Below, piece by piece: positions 8,522-17,479 of a DNA stretch of 64,000 nt (positions are counted from its first letter, which is position 1; every line of letters begins with the position of its first letter). Where the stretch lies: NCBI RefSeq assembly GCF_019166065.1, contig NZ_JAHTBN010000003.1:558001-622000 (forward strand), given 5' to 3'. The position numbers and the translations under genes are program-made. Below the pieces are notes generated by a model. That model made no database searches, had not been told where the DNA came from, and saw only the letters and a list, made by a program, of their open reading frames with translations. The stretch is from Candidimonas humi (GTDB taxonomy: Bacteria; Pseudomonadota; Gammaproteobacteria; Burkholderiales; Burkholderiaceae_B).

Positions 8522-8957
8522 CCGATACTCCTTGTCGATTTGAATATTGTGGGCTGTCTACGGTTTGTTCGATGTGATGCCGTGGCTTGTCTTCCCCTGG
8601 TCGGGCTTTCCGTTGCCGTATCGATGGAACGAAAAGGGCAAGACTTTCATATTGCGCAGCGCCGTGGCGGCTGTCAATCAGGCTCAACCCGAAATCGGCC
8701 CTGCATGACACATAGCTCGGAACACCGCGCGGCCGCACGTGGCCAGTAGCGCGCAAGCGTCGCGGGGGCCAGTCGCGCCGCGGCCATGTGTTGGCGGTGC
8801 GGCCGTGCCGCCGAATTCAGCGACGCGTCAGCGGCCATGGCAGCTTCCGCCTGTTCCTGTTCAGGACTATGCTTGTACGTCGATAACGTCGATACATTAT
8901 TTATCTTTCCCGCTGCACTGGTTTTTCCATTGCCGGGTTTTTTCCATCGAGGTTGCC
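8522..8957. other. Divergent promoter region, ugpB / PEP-mutase-like gene
   Basis: This 436-bp region lies between divergently transcribed genes. No coding sequence is supported. An AT-richer stretch near 8880-8945 directly precedes the plus-strand gene. Confidence 0.5.
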
Positions 8958-9779
8958 ATGTCCCGTACCGTTGCCGAGCGGCGCGCCGCTTTCAGGGCCT
9001 TGCATGCGCAAGGCTGTTTCGTCCTGCCCAACCCCTGGGACGTGGGCAGCGCCCGCATGCTGCAGCATCTGGGTTTTGCGGCGCTGGCCTCGACCAGTTC
9101 CGGCTATGCCTGGAGCACCGGGCGCCCAGACTACGCGGTGACGCGCGACGATGTGCTGCGGCACCTGGGCGATTTGTGCGCGTCCGTGGATCTGCCGATC
9201 AATGCCGATTTCGAATCGGGCTTTGCCGAGTCGCCCGAAGCGGTGGCGGCCAATGTCGGCCTGGCGGTGCAAACCGGAGTGGCCGGCTTGTCCATCGAAG
9301 ACAGGGACGCCGATACCGAAGCCGGCCTGTACGCAAAGCCCTTGGCCGTGGAACGCATCCGGGCCGCGCGCGCGGCGATCGACGCCACGGGTTCCGATGT
9401 CCTGCTGGTGGCTCGCACCGAAGGCCTGCTGACGGACCCCGAGGCCATCGGCACGGCCATCGACAAGCTGGCCGCTTTCGCGGAGGCGGGCGCCGATTGC
9501 CTGTATGCGCCGGGCGTGCGTAAGAAAGAGGATATCGCGGCCATGGTGCGCGCCGTGGCGCCCAAGCCCGTCAATGTGCTGATCATGGGGCCCGGCATGA
9601 ACGCGGCCGAGCTGGCGGACTTGGGCGTGCGGCGCGTCAGTGTCGGGGGCGCCCTGGCCCGGGTGGCCTGGGGCGCCTTGCTGCCAGTGATGCAACAGAT
9701 GAAAACCGGCTCGTTCGACGGCCTGTCCGGCGCCATGCCGGGCGGCGAACTCAACCATGTTTTCGGCGCCGGACACTGA
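8958..9779 (+). CDS. Isocitrate lyase/PEP mutase superfamily protein
   Basis: The 273-residue TIM-barrel protein belongs to the PEP mutase/isocitrate lyase superfamily. Characterised members act on 2-oxo or phospho-carboxylates, for example oxaloacetate decarboxylase, methylisocitrate lyase and carboxyphosphonoenolpyruvate mutase. Visible are LPNPWDVGSARM near 23-34, the metal-binding-type NADFESGF at 82-89 and SIEDRD at 112-117. The KKCGH-type catalytic loop of true isocitrate lyases is not seen, so lyase activity on isocitrate is unlikely. Start ATG 8958 follows a GAGG ribosome site; the longer frame from 8739 lacks one. The exact reaction cannot be named. Confidence 0.75.
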   Translation: MSRTVAERRAAFRALHAQGCFVLPNPWDVGSARMLQHLGFAALASTSSGYAWSTGRPDYAVTRDDVLRHLGDLCASVDLPINADFESGFAESPEAVAANVGLAVQTGVAGLSIEDRDADTEAGLYAKPLAVERIRAARAAIDATGSDVLLVARTEGLLTDPEAIGTAIDKLAAFAEAGADCLYAPGVRKKEDIAAMVRAVAPKPVNVLIMGPGMNAAELADLGVRRVSVGGALARVAWGALLPVMQQMKTGSFDGLSGAMPGGELNHVFGAGH

Positions 9780-9817
9780 GGCCCGCCGTCTTTTCTTTAT
9801 TTCTTATACATATTTAC

Positions 9818-9836
9818 TTACTACCACCAGTAGTAA
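9818..9836. promoter_or_regulatory. Perfect 7-5-7 inverted repeat upstream of soeA
   Basis: TTACTAC and GTAGTAA flank a 5-bp spacer in an AT-rich part of the 295-bp gap between the PEP-mutase-like gene and soeA. It could be an operator for soeA or a weak terminator of the upstream gene. There is no T-run, which favours an operator. Confidence 0.4.
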
Positions 9837-10074
9837 TATAAATCGGATATGGAATGGCCCGGTCGGCAGGCCGGACCCGACATGCGGGCCACGTGCCGCC
9901 GGCGATTAGCCTTGCAGGCTTACATTTATCGTATGTTTTTCCAAATTTCGGTACGTTTTGTATCGATTATTATGTTAGTATTGTGCGGTCTGTACGACAA
10001 ACGCGTATGACGCGTATCTGTCCGGCGCAGAATCCGGAACAGGCGGCTTTGCCATCGAGACCGGAGACAAGCGC

Positions 10075-12996
10075 ATGGAGCATCGGCACCGCACGCAGCA
10101 GGAATCCCTCGAAGTCAAGACCACCACATGCTATATGTGCGCGTGCCGTTGCGGCATACGGGTGCATTTGCGTGATGGTGAGGTGCGCTATATCGACGGC
10201 AATCCGAACCATCCCCTGAACCAGGGGGTGATCTGCGCCAAGGGTTCGTCGGGCATCATGAAGCAATACTCGCCGGCGCGCCTGACCCGGCCGCTGATGC
10301 GCAAGCCCGGCACCGAACGCGGCGCCGCCCAGTTCGAGCCGGTGTCCTGGGAACACGCCATGTCGGTGCTGTCCGAGCGCCTGGCGCACTTGCGTGCGAC
10401 CGATCCGCGCCAGTTCGCGCTGTTCACCGGGCGCGACCAGATGCAGGCGCTTACAGGGCTCTTCGCCAAGCAGTACGGCACGCCGAACTATGCGGCGCAC
10501 GGCGGCTTCTGTTCGGCCAATATGGCCGCCGGCATGATCTACACCATGGGCGGCTCGTTCTGGGAATTCGGCGGCCCCGATCTCGACCAGGCCCGGCTGT
10601 TCCTGATGATAGGCACCGCCGAAGACCACCACTCGAATCCCCTGAAGATTGCGCTTTCGAAATTCAAGCGGGCCGGCGGCCGCTTCATCGCCATCAACCC
10701 GGTGCGCACTGGCTATGCGGCGATCGCCGACGAATGGATAGCTATCCGCCCGGGCACCGACGGGGCGCTGTTCATGGCCTTGATCCGCGAGCTGATCGAG
10801 CAGGACGCCTACGACCACGAATTCGTGGCGCGCTACACCAATGCCGGCGAACTGATCGACCAGCGCGCCGACGGCGACACCTATGGCTTGTTCGTGCAGG
10901 ATGCGGCCAGTCCCGAGCAGAACGCCCTGTTTCCGCAGAACCGCCGCTGGTGGGACAAACATACCGGCCGCGCGGTGCTGCATCACGCGCCCGGCGCCGA
11001 GCCGGCGCTCGACGGCCGCTACACCCTGGAAGACGGCACGCCCGTGACGCCTGCATTCGCGCTGCTGCGCGAGCGGGTGGCGCCCTGTACGCCGGAATGG
11101 GCGGCGCAGATCACGGGCATCGGGGCCGACACCATACGCCGCCTGGCGGGCGAACTGGTCGCCGCCGTGCGCGAGCAGCAGGTCGAGCTGCCGATCCGCT
11201 GGACGGATTGCTGGGGCGTGGAACATGACAAGGTGCGCGGCGCGCCCATCGCCTTTCATGCCATGCGCGGCCTGGCGGCGCATTCCAACGGCTTTCACAC
11301 GATACGCGCGCTATCCATATTGATGACGCTGCTGGGCACCATCGACACTCCGGGCGGCTTCCGGCACAAGTCGCCGTATCCGCGCGCGGTGCCACCCTCG
11401 GCCAAGCCGCCCAACGACCCCGCAGCCATCAAGCCCGACACGCCGCTATCGGTCGGCCCGCTGGGCTGGCCGGCTGCCCCCGAAGACCTGTTCGTCGACG
11501 AGCAGGGACGGCCGGGGCGCATAGACAAGGCCTTTTCCTGGGAATTCCCGCTGGCGGTGCACGGCATTATGCACAGCGTCATCACCAATGCCTGGCGCGG
11601 CGACCCGTACCCCATCGACACGCTGATGATCTTCATGGCCAATATGGCCTGGAACTCGTCCATGAATACGGTCGAGGTGCGCAAGATGCTGGCCGACAAG
11701 CGCGAGGATGGCGAGTACCGCATTCCGTTCCTGGTGGTATGCGATGCCTTCGAGTCGGAGACAACGGCCTTTGCCGACCTGATCCTGCCCGATACCACCT
11801 ACCTCGAACGCCACGACGCCATGTCCATGCTGGACCGGCCGATTTCCGAATTCGACGGGCCGGTGGATTCGGTGCGTATCCCGGTAGTGCCCCCCACGGG
11901 CGAGTGCCGGCCGTTCCAGGACGTGCTGATCGAGCTGGGCGCGCGCATAGGCCTGCCGGCCTTCACCGCCCCGGACGGCACCCCGCGCTACAGCGGCTAT
12001 ACGGATTTCGTCGTCAATTTCCAGACGGCGCCCGATTCGGGCACGGGTTTCCTGATCGGCTGGCGCGGCAAGGACGGCGACAAGGCGCTGGTCGGCGAAC
12101 CCAATCCGCGGCAGTGGGAAGAATACGCCAAGCACGATTGCTACTACCACCACGTGCTGCCCGAATCGTGGCAATACATGCGCAACTGCAACGGCCCGTA
12201 CCTGAAATGGGCCAAGGAAAACGGCTTGCGCAAGTTCGACACGCCTATCGTGATCCAGTTGTATTCCGACGTCATGCAGAAGTTCCGTCTCGCCGCCCAG
12301 GGCCGCAGGGCGGGGCGGCAGCCGCCCGAGCACCTGCGTGCGCGTGTCGAGCATTATTTCGATCCGCTGCCGTTCTGGCACGAGCCCGTGGAACACCAGG
12401 CCATAGATGCGCAGCGCTTTCCGCTGGCGGCGGTCACGCAGCGGCCCATGGCCATGTATCACTCCTGGGATTCCCAAAACGCCTGGCTGCGCCAGATTCA
12501 CGGCGAAAACTACCTGTTCGTCAATCCCAAGGTGGCGGCCGAGCAGGGCATCGCCGACGGCGGCTGGATGTATATAGAGTCGCAATGGGGCAAGGTGCGC
12601 TGCATGGCGCGCTACAGCGAGGCGGTGGAGCCCGGCACGGTCTGGACCTGGAACGCCATCGGCAAGGCCGCCGGGGCCTGGAACCTGGGGCCGCAGGCCA
12701 ACGAGTCGCAGCGTGGCTTTTTGCTGAACCACCTGATCACCGACGAACTGCCTGCCGCGGACGGCAGCGCTCCGCTGTCGAATTCCGACCCCATCACCGG
12801 ACAGGCCGGCTGGTATGACCTGAGAGTGCGCATTTATCCGGCGCAGGCCGAAGAGCAGACCACGCTGCCGCAGTTCGTTCCCATGCAGCCCATGCCGGGC
12901 TCGGCGAGCGTCGTAACGCGGCTGGCCCAGGCCTATTTCGCCGGACGAGGCGAGTTCGCCGCCAGGCTGCGCAGGGCGGCAGGGCGGGGCAAATGA
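10075..12996 (+). CDS. soeA: Molybdopterin oxidoreductase, probable sulfite dehydrogenase (quinone) subunit SoeA
   Basis: This is a 973-residue catalytic subunit of the DMSO-reductase family. The N-terminal [4Fe-4S] motif is Cys19-x2-Cys22-x3-Cys26 with Cys54 (GVICAKGS). Cys146 (GGFCSANMA) is at the expected molybdenum-ligand position. No twin-arginine signal precedes the cluster, so the enzyme should be cytoplasmic. It is followed by a four-cluster ferredoxin-like subunit and a DmsC-type anchor, the gene set of SoeABC, which oxidises sulfite to sulfate and passes electrons to quinone. Other DMSO-reductase-family reactions cannot be excluded. A GGAG ribosome site precedes ATG 10075. Confidence 0.7.
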   Translation: MEHRHRTQQESLEVKTTTCYMCACRCGIRVHLRDGEVRYIDGNPNHPLNQGVICAKGSSGIMKQYSPARLTRPLMRKPGTERGAAQFEPVSWEHAMSVLSERLAHLRATDPRQFALFTGRDQMQALTGLFAKQYGTPNYAAHGGFCSANMAAGMIYTMGGSFWEFGGPDLDQARLFLMIGTAEDHHSNPLKIALSKFKRAGGRFIAINPVRTGYAAIADEWIAIRPGTDGALFMALIRELIEQDAYDHEFVARYTNAGELIDQRADGDTYGLFVQDAASPEQNALFPQNRRWWDKHTGRAVLHHAPGAEPALDGRYTLEDGTPVTPAFALLRERVAPCTPEWAAQITGIGADTIRRLAGELVAAVREQQVELPIRWTDCWGVEHDKVRGAPIAFHAMRGLAAHSNGFHTIRALSILMTLLGTIDTPGGFRHKSPYPRAVPPSAKPPNDPAAIKPDTPLSVGPLGWPAAPEDLFVDEQGRPGRIDKAFSWEFPLAVHGIMHSVITNAWRGDPYPIDTLMIFMANMAWNSSMNTVEVRKMLADKREDGEYRIPFLVVCDAFESETTAFADLILPDTTYLERHDAMSMLDRPISEFDGPVDSVRIPVVPPTGECRPFQDVLIELGARIGLPAFTAPDGTPRYSGYTDFVVNFQTAPDSGTGFLIGWRGKDGDKALVGEPNPRQWEEYAKHDCYYHHVLPESWQYMRNCNGPYLKWAKENGLRKFDTPIVIQLYSDVMQKFRLAAQGRRAGRQPPEHLRARVEHYFDPLPFWHEPVEHQAIDAQRFPLAAVTQRPMAMYHSWDSQNAWLRQIHGENYLFVNPKVAAEQGIADGGWMYIESQWGKVRCMARYSEAVEPGTVWTWNAIGKAAGAWNLGPQANESQRGFLLNHLITDELPAADGSAPLSNSDPITGQAGWYDLRVRIYPAQAEEQTTLPQFVPMQPMPGSASVVTRLAQAYFAGRGEFAARLRRAAGRGK

Positions 12997-13201
12997 GTGC
13001 CGTGCAGCGATATTGGCATGCTGCCGCTATGCGCCTCGTCGTAGGGTTGGCGGTGGCATTGCAGCGGGCCGGCGTGGTGGCAATACCCGGGGCGGCGCCG
13101 CGGCCGGCGGGAGCGGCAGCTTCAGGCAGGTATCCGGGGCGTGGCCGGGCGGATGGCAGGGGCCGGGGTGCAAAAGGACACATCATGCAGGGGCATGCAA
13201 T

Positions 13202-13960
13202 ATGACTCAGATGGCGCTGGTGATAGATTTGAACGTCTGCGTAGGCTGCCATGCCTGCGTGACGAGCTGCAAAGAATGGAATACCTCGGGCGAGGCGGGC
13301 AGCCTGGCCGATATGCAGGCCTACGACGCCGACCCTTGCGGCACCTTCTTCAACCGGGTGCAGACCTACGAGGCCGGCGAATTTCCCTTCAGCGAGACGG
13401 TGCACTTCCCGAAGTCGTGCCTGCATTGCGAGGATCCCCCGTGCGTGCCGGTGTGCCCCACGGGGGCCAGCTACAAGCGCGAATCCGATGGCCTGGTGCT
13501 GGTCGACTACGATCGCTGCATAGGCTGCAACTATTGCACTTGGGCCTGTCCGTACGGGGCGCGCGAGCTGGACCCGCAGCGCAAGGAAATGACCAAGTGC
13601 ACCTTGTGCGCGGACCGCATCGACAACCAGGCCCTGCCCGAGCGCGACCGCAAGCCCGCCTGTGTGCTGGCCTGTCCGACCTCGGCGCGGCTGTTCGGCG
13701 ATATCCACGACCCGGATTCCGAGGTGTCCAGGGCGATCCGCGAGCGCGGCGGCTACCAGTTGATGCCGGAATGGGGCACGAATCCCGCCAATCATTACCT
13801 GCCGCGCCAAAAGACGCAGGCCTCGGGCTGTTCGTCGCAGTCCTGCGGCTGCGGGTCGGAGAGCGCGGCGGCTGGCGGCGCGGCCTTGCACGCCGCTGGC
13901 CTTCAAGGGCAGCTCGACAGCGGCCGCATCGACCTGGCCGCCGTGGCTGCCAGGGCTTAG
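13202..13960 (+). CDS. soeB: 4Fe-4S ferredoxin-type subunit, probable SoeB
   Basis: This electron-transfer subunit (252 residues) carries four [4Fe-4S] sites in the DmsB/NrfC arrangement: Cys13-16-19-23, Cys73-76-81-85, Cys106-109-112-116 and Cys133-136-154-158. It passes electrons from the molybdenum subunit to the membrane anchor. An unusual extra feature is a C-terminal tail after residue 207 with a short Cys patch (Cys210, 215, 217: GCSSQSCGCG) followed by an Ala-rich end. ATG 13202 is chosen because an AGGGG site precedes it and the next residues start the first cluster domain. The 205-bp gap to soeA holds no convincing gene. Confidence 0.75.
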   Translation: MTQMALVIDLNVCVGCHACVTSCKEWNTSGEAGSLADMQAYDADPCGTFFNRVQTYEAGEFPFSETVHFPKSCLHCEDPPCVPVCPTGASYKRESDGLVLVDYDRCIGCNYCTWACPYGARELDPQRKEMTKCTLCADRIDNQALPERDRKPACVLACPTSARLFGDIHDPDSEVSRAIRERGGYQLMPEWGTNPANHYLPRQKTQASGCSSQSCGCGSESAAAGGAALHAAGLQGQLDSGRIDLAAVAARA

Positions 13961-13973
13961 CGCCGGGCGTGCA

Positions 13974-14023
13974 GCCAAGTGCGCAGGTGATTTATCACGG
14001 CCAAGTACACAGGTAATTTATTC
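13974..14023. repeat. Imperfect 22-bp direct repeat, 26-bp period
   Basis: GCCAAGT(G/A)C(G/A)CAGGT(G/A)ATTTAT occurs at 13974 and again at 14000 in the soeB-soeC gap. The two copies differ by three transitions over 22 bp. Confidence 0.6.
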
Positions 14024-14090
14024 ATGATATCGGCAAGGTTGCGGCGGCGCGCGAGTGCGCCGCGCACCGAGCGGCAAGGAGGATAGCCCC

Positions 14091-15065
14091 ATGCGGCCCG
14101 CGTTTTCGGTCGTGTTCCTGACTACATTGTGCGGCGCAGCCCAGGGGCTGCTGCTGGCCCTGGTGGCTGTGCAATGCCTGGCTGCTGCCGACAGCGTACC
14201 GGCGCCCGCGGCGGCGTTCTATACAGCCGGTAGCGCGGCATCCGTGGTGCTCGGCGCCCTGGGGCTGCTCGCCTCGTTCTTTCACTTGGGGCATCCCGAA
14301 CGCGCCTGGCGGGCGGTGGCCATGTGGCGCACATCCTGGCTGTCGCGCGAATGCCTGGCGCTGCCGGCTTTCCTGGCACTGACTTTCTTCTATGGCTGCG
14401 CCCACATGCTGGCATGGCCGCCCGCCGCGGCCCTGGCGCTCGGCCTGCTGGCCGTATTGGCCGCTGCGGCGTTGTTCGTCTGTACGTCCATGATCTACGC
14501 CTGCCTGCGCTTCCTGCAGGAATGGGCCAGCCCGCTGACCATGGTGAATTTCGTGCTGCTGGGCTGCGCCTCGGGTTTCACGCTGGCCACCCTGGCCGCG
14601 GCGTGCTTCGCCCCCGGCCTGGTCGGCTTGCTGGCCGCCTGCGCCTGCGTGCTGACCGCGGCCGGGCTGCTGTCGCGCCTGGCTTCGCTGGGGCGCAATG
14701 CCCGGCTGCACCCCAAATCCACGCTGCAAAGCGCCACCGGCATACGTTCGGACAATATCCGGCAGGTATCGCGCGGTTTCACCGCCAGCGCGTTCAATAC
14801 CCGCGAATTCTTCCATGGCCAGACTCCGGCCGCCCTGAAAACCGCCAAGTACGGCTTTCTGTTGGCCGCGTTCGTAGTGCCCTTCGTGCTGCTGGCCCTG
14901 GGCTGGTCCTGGTCGCAGGCACACGCCGCCGGGGCAATGCCCGGGCTCGTCGGCCTGCTGGTCGTGGCATTCCTGATCCAGTATGCCGGCCTGGTGGCCG
15001 AGCGCTGGTTCTTCTTCACCGAGGCGCGCCACCCCCAGAACCTGTATTACCAGCGTGCCGCCTGA
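14091..15065 (+). CDS. soeC: DmsC-type membrane anchor, probable SoeC
   Basis: This 324-residue integral membrane subunit resembles the DMSO reductase anchor DmsC, with about eight hydrophobic segments. It includes the family-typical SFFHLGHPERAWRAV near 63 and ends with EARHPQNLYYQ. It would bind the SoeAB dimer to the inner membrane and reduce the quinone pool. ATG 14091 has a perfect AAGGAGG-like site (AAGGAGGATAGCCCC). It is third in the soeABC order, 130 bp after soeB. Sulfite-to-quinone chemistry is inferred from the complete three-gene set. Confidence 0.72.
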   Translation: MRPAFSVVFLTTLCGAAQGLLLALVAVQCLAAADSVPAPAAAFYTAGSAASVVLGALGLLASFFHLGHPERAWRAVAMWRTSWLSRECLALPAFLALTFFYGCAHMLAWPPAAALALGLLAVLAAAALFVCTSMIYACLRFLQEWASPLTMVNFVLLGCASGFTLATLAAACFAPGLVGLLAACACVLTAAGLLSRLASLGRNARLHPKSTLQSATGIRSDNIRQVSRGFTASAFNTREFFHGQTPAALKTAKYGFLLAAFVVPFVLLALGWSWSQAHAAGAMPGLVGLLVVAFLIQYAGLVAERWFFFTEARHPQNLYYQRAA

Positions 15066-15188
15066 CACCGGCGCCGCCTGAGTCGCTCTCGGCCGTCAAC
15101 GGCGAAATGCCCGATCCGTCGCATCATCTAGGCCTGTACGCGGCTTGGAGCGCCATGGGCTGGGCGAGGCGCGCTAATATTTAATATG

Positions 15189-15228
15189 TCTGGAATCTTC
15201 CAGATATCGGGGGCGCCTGAGGCGCCCC
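15189..15228. repeat. Two adjacent perfect palindromes
   Basis: TCTGGAA-TC-TTCCAGA occupies 15189-15204. Five bases later GGGGCGCC-TGA-GGCGCCCC occupies 15210-15228. The second is a very stable 8-bp stem with a 3-nt loop and no T-run after it. Confidence 0.7.
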
Positions 15229-15263
15229 GGGTATTTGGGGGCTTTGAGGCCTGCAAGGCCTAT

Positions 15264-15299
15264 GAAGGCTCAGAAGGCTCAGAAGGCTCAGAAGGCTCA
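15264..15299. repeat. Four tandem copies of a 9-bp unit
   Basis: GAAGGCTCA is repeated four times without mismatch. A fifth copy breaks down after GAG. No coding frame through it looks genuine. Confidence 0.85.
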
Positions 15300-15661
15300 G
15301 AGGCGCGCTGCCGCCGTGCGGAATGCGTTTGTCTCGCCCGGAATGAAGCGCCGCGCACAGGCCGAGCGCTTCGCTCCGTGAGGCCGGGGTAGCGGCAGAG
15401 GCTCTCTGCATCGCTCTGGCCACCCCAGGGTCGCGATTGCGGTAAGATGGGCCCGGCCTTGCCGGGATGGCGTCCGGCCGGGCCAGGCTCGAAAGGGCAT
15501 GGTTTTAGCCCTGAAAGGCAGGGAAAGCCTCGTTGGAGAGCTCTCCGGGCCGCTCGAAGAAGGCTGTTTTCCAGCCCAAAAAGCCGCAGTAAAAACAGGT
15601 ATTTATTCGCATAAGCTCGAATTTTTCTGAATATTTTTCGAGGCCTGGACGGTAATGCGAA

Positions 15662-15701
15662 GTGTGGCGCGGACGCCACACAAAAACCAGGGTAAACCCT
15701 G
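15662..15701. promoter_or_regulatory. Two perfect inverted repeats upstream of the porin gene
   Basis: GTGTGGCG-CGGA-CGCCACAC lies at 15662-15681, and CAGGGT-AA-ACCCTG at 15688-15701. They sit 200-240 bp before the porin ATG. They could be operators or leader-RNA hairpins; neither is followed by a T-run. Confidence 0.45.
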
Positions 15702-15904
15702 CCGTTTTCGGGGTAAAAAAAGAGCTTTGTTGTGTCCAGCCAACAATTCTCAGGAAAAGTTAAGCTTTTGTCCGCTGGACAATAGCCAGGGGCCGCGAAT
15801 TTTGATGCAATAGCACCAACTTCCCATCGCGGAGTTAGAAAGACCGGCAGGACGTAAAGGTTGATCGCCGTTCTCAGTTACTCAAATCTACGGAGATTTC
15901 TTAC

Positions 15905-17017
15905 ATGAAAAAGACTCTGCTCGCTGCTGCTCTAGTTGCCGGCTTCGCTGGCGCTGCTCAAGCAGAAACGTCGGTGACCCTGTACGGGATCATCGATACT
16001 GGTATCGGCTATCAACAGCTCAAAGGTAGCGATGGCTACAAGGCTACCCGCTTCGGCGTCATCAACGGCGTGCAATCCGGCAGCCGTTGGGGCATGAAGG
16101 GTTCCGAAGATCTGGGCAATGGCCTGCACGCTGTGTTCCAGTTGGAAAGCGGCTTCGACAGCTCCACTGGTAACTCGGCTCAAGGCGGCCGTCTCTTCGG
16201 TCGTCAAGCCACCGTTGGTCTGGCCGGCGACAGCTGGGGTGAATTGGATCTGGGTCGTCAAACCAACATCGCCTCCAAGTACTTGGGCGGTGTGATTGAC
16301 CCGTTCGGCAACGGTTTTGCTCAAGCCAACTTGGGTGAGTCGTTCACGTCGGCCAACACGCTGCGTTACGACAACATGATCCTGTACCAAACCCCGAACT
16401 TCTCGGGCTTCCAGTTTGGTTTGGGCTATGCTTTCAACGCCAGCGGCAACCAGGCTTGGAAGATCAGCGGCCAAAACGACAAGAACAATCGTGCGATCAC
16501 GACTGGTCTGCGTTACGCCAACGGCCCGATCTCGGCTGCTTTGACGTATGACCGCTTCGACAACGATTCGATCGACGGCGGTGCTGTCAACGAATGGAAC
16601 ATCGGCGCGGCCTACGACTTCGAAGTCGTGAAGGTCTCCCTGGGCTTCGGTCAAACCCGCAACGGTCTGTTCCAAACCCAAGGCGCTGGCTTCAACAACG
16701 CCGACAGCGGCAGCGCTGACTACGGTGTTGGCAGCGACGCCATGGTCAAGCTGGACGGCCTGAAGGTCAACAGCTACCTGGTCGGTCTGTCGGCCCCCAT
16801 CGGCAACGGCAAGATCCTGGCTTCCTGGCAAATGGCCGATCCCGGCAGCAGCTACACCGGCGATCTGAAGAAGCAACAAGCCTACAGCCTGGGCTACACC
16901 TACAACCTGTCCAAGCGCACCAACCTGTACGCTATCGGTTCGTATGCTACGCACCAGTACTTCTCGGACAACCTGAAGTCGACCGCGATCGGCGTCGGTG
17001 TTCGCCACATGTTCTAA
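15905..17017 (+). CDS. General outer-membrane porin (gram-negative porin family)
   Basis: This is a 370-residue trimeric 16-strand beta-barrel porin for passive uptake of small hydrophilic solutes. It has a clear signal peptide (1-20, cleavage AQA/E), the start SVTLYGIIDTGIGY and the motif SRWGMKGSEDLGNGLHAVFQLE. It ends in the C-terminal Phe needed for outer-membrane assembly. It resembles the major Bordetella porins, whose gene also precedes nuoA. Codon use differs from its neighbours: many GGT, GCT, CGT and CAA codons, as in very highly expressed genes. Its own terminator follows. Confidence 0.95.
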   Translation: MKKTLLAAALVAGFAGAAQAETSVTLYGIIDTGIGYQQLKGSDGYKATRFGVINGVQSGSRWGMKGSEDLGNGLHAVFQLESGFDSSTGNSAQGGRLFGRQATVGLAGDSWGELDLGRQTNIASKYLGGVIDPFGNGFAQANLGESFTSANTLRYDNMILYQTPNFSGFQFGLGYAFNASGNQAWKISGQNDKNNRAITTGLRYANGPISAALTYDRFDNDSIDGGAVNEWNIGAAYDFEVVKVSLGFGQTRNGLFQTQGAGFNNADSGSADYGVGSDAMVKLDGLKVNSYLVGLSAPIGNGKILASWQMADPGSSYTGDLKKQQAYSLGYTYNLSKRTNLYAIGSYATHQYFSDNLKSTAIGVGVRHMF

Positions 17018-17103
17018 TCGGTACGCATGGCTTGTCCATGCGCCGAGCCGGCCCGAGTTTCGGGGTCGGACACAGAACAGGCCCGAGCTTCGGCTCGGGT
17101 ATG

Positions 17104-17130
17104 AAAGCCGCTCTTCGGAGCGGCTTTTTT
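17104..17130 (+). terminator. Rho-independent terminator of the porin gene
   Basis: AAAGCCGCTC-TTCG-GAGCGGCTTT has a 10-bp stem and a UUCG tetraloop, followed by T. A second UUCG hairpin, CCCGAGC/GCTCGGG, lies just upstream at 17082-17099. Confidence 0.92.
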
Positions 17131-17479
17131 CTTGGGTGTCCGCTTTATGCGTGTGGCATCGCGCGCGCCGGTATTGCATACGACGGCATTGCATACGCCG
17201 ACAATGCGGCCATTATCTGCCGGGCTATGAACGGGAACGGTCTTGTGCCATCTGGCTGTGACGCCGGACCAAGCCTGGCGCAAATGTAGGCTGAATTGTC
17301 GCGGTGCTTGCCAGGCGCAGCGTCCCGAAGGCTGTAAATATCCGGGCTGGAAGCGCCATGCTTCGGCTTGATGCCGACATGAGGCGGCGTATCCGCAAAG
17401 CATGGCCGCTATTCAGCCGGATGACACACTCGAAATGCTACAATCTATAAGTTTAGATAGACCCATCCGGATGCACTGC
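17131..17479. other. nuo promoter region
   Basis: No gene is seen. A possible sigma-70 promoter is ATGACA (17421-17426) and TATAAG (17446-17451) with a long 19-bp spacer; TACAAT at 17439-17444 is an alternative -10. The assignment is by eye only. Confidence 0.35.

Larger units (their letters stand above)
15066..15904. other. 840-bp palindrome-rich non-coding region upstream of the porin gene
   Basis: No open frame here looks like a real gene. The region instead carries several perfect inverted repeats and one tandem repeat, listed separately. A further IR pair, GTCCAGC near 15733 and GCTGGAC near 15774, brackets AT-rich DNA. The last part has a GGAG ribosome site (15892-15895) of the porin gene. 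The leader RNA of the porin could be long and structured. Confidence 0.55.

Noticed and set aside
12993-13205. A 70-codon frame between soeA and soeB overlapping the soeA stop
   Set aside because: The ATGA overlap is tempting, but the product is Arg/Gly/Ala-rich without any motif, and the soeB start has its own ribosome site inside it.
15264-15299. Possible CRISPR or integron repeat
   Set aside because: The 9-bp units are directly adjacent without spacers and there are no cas or integrase genes.
15186-15392. A small plus-strand frame across the GAAGGCTCA array
   Set aside because: It owes its EGSEGS repeat to the tandem array, has no ribosome site, and the array is open in other frames too.
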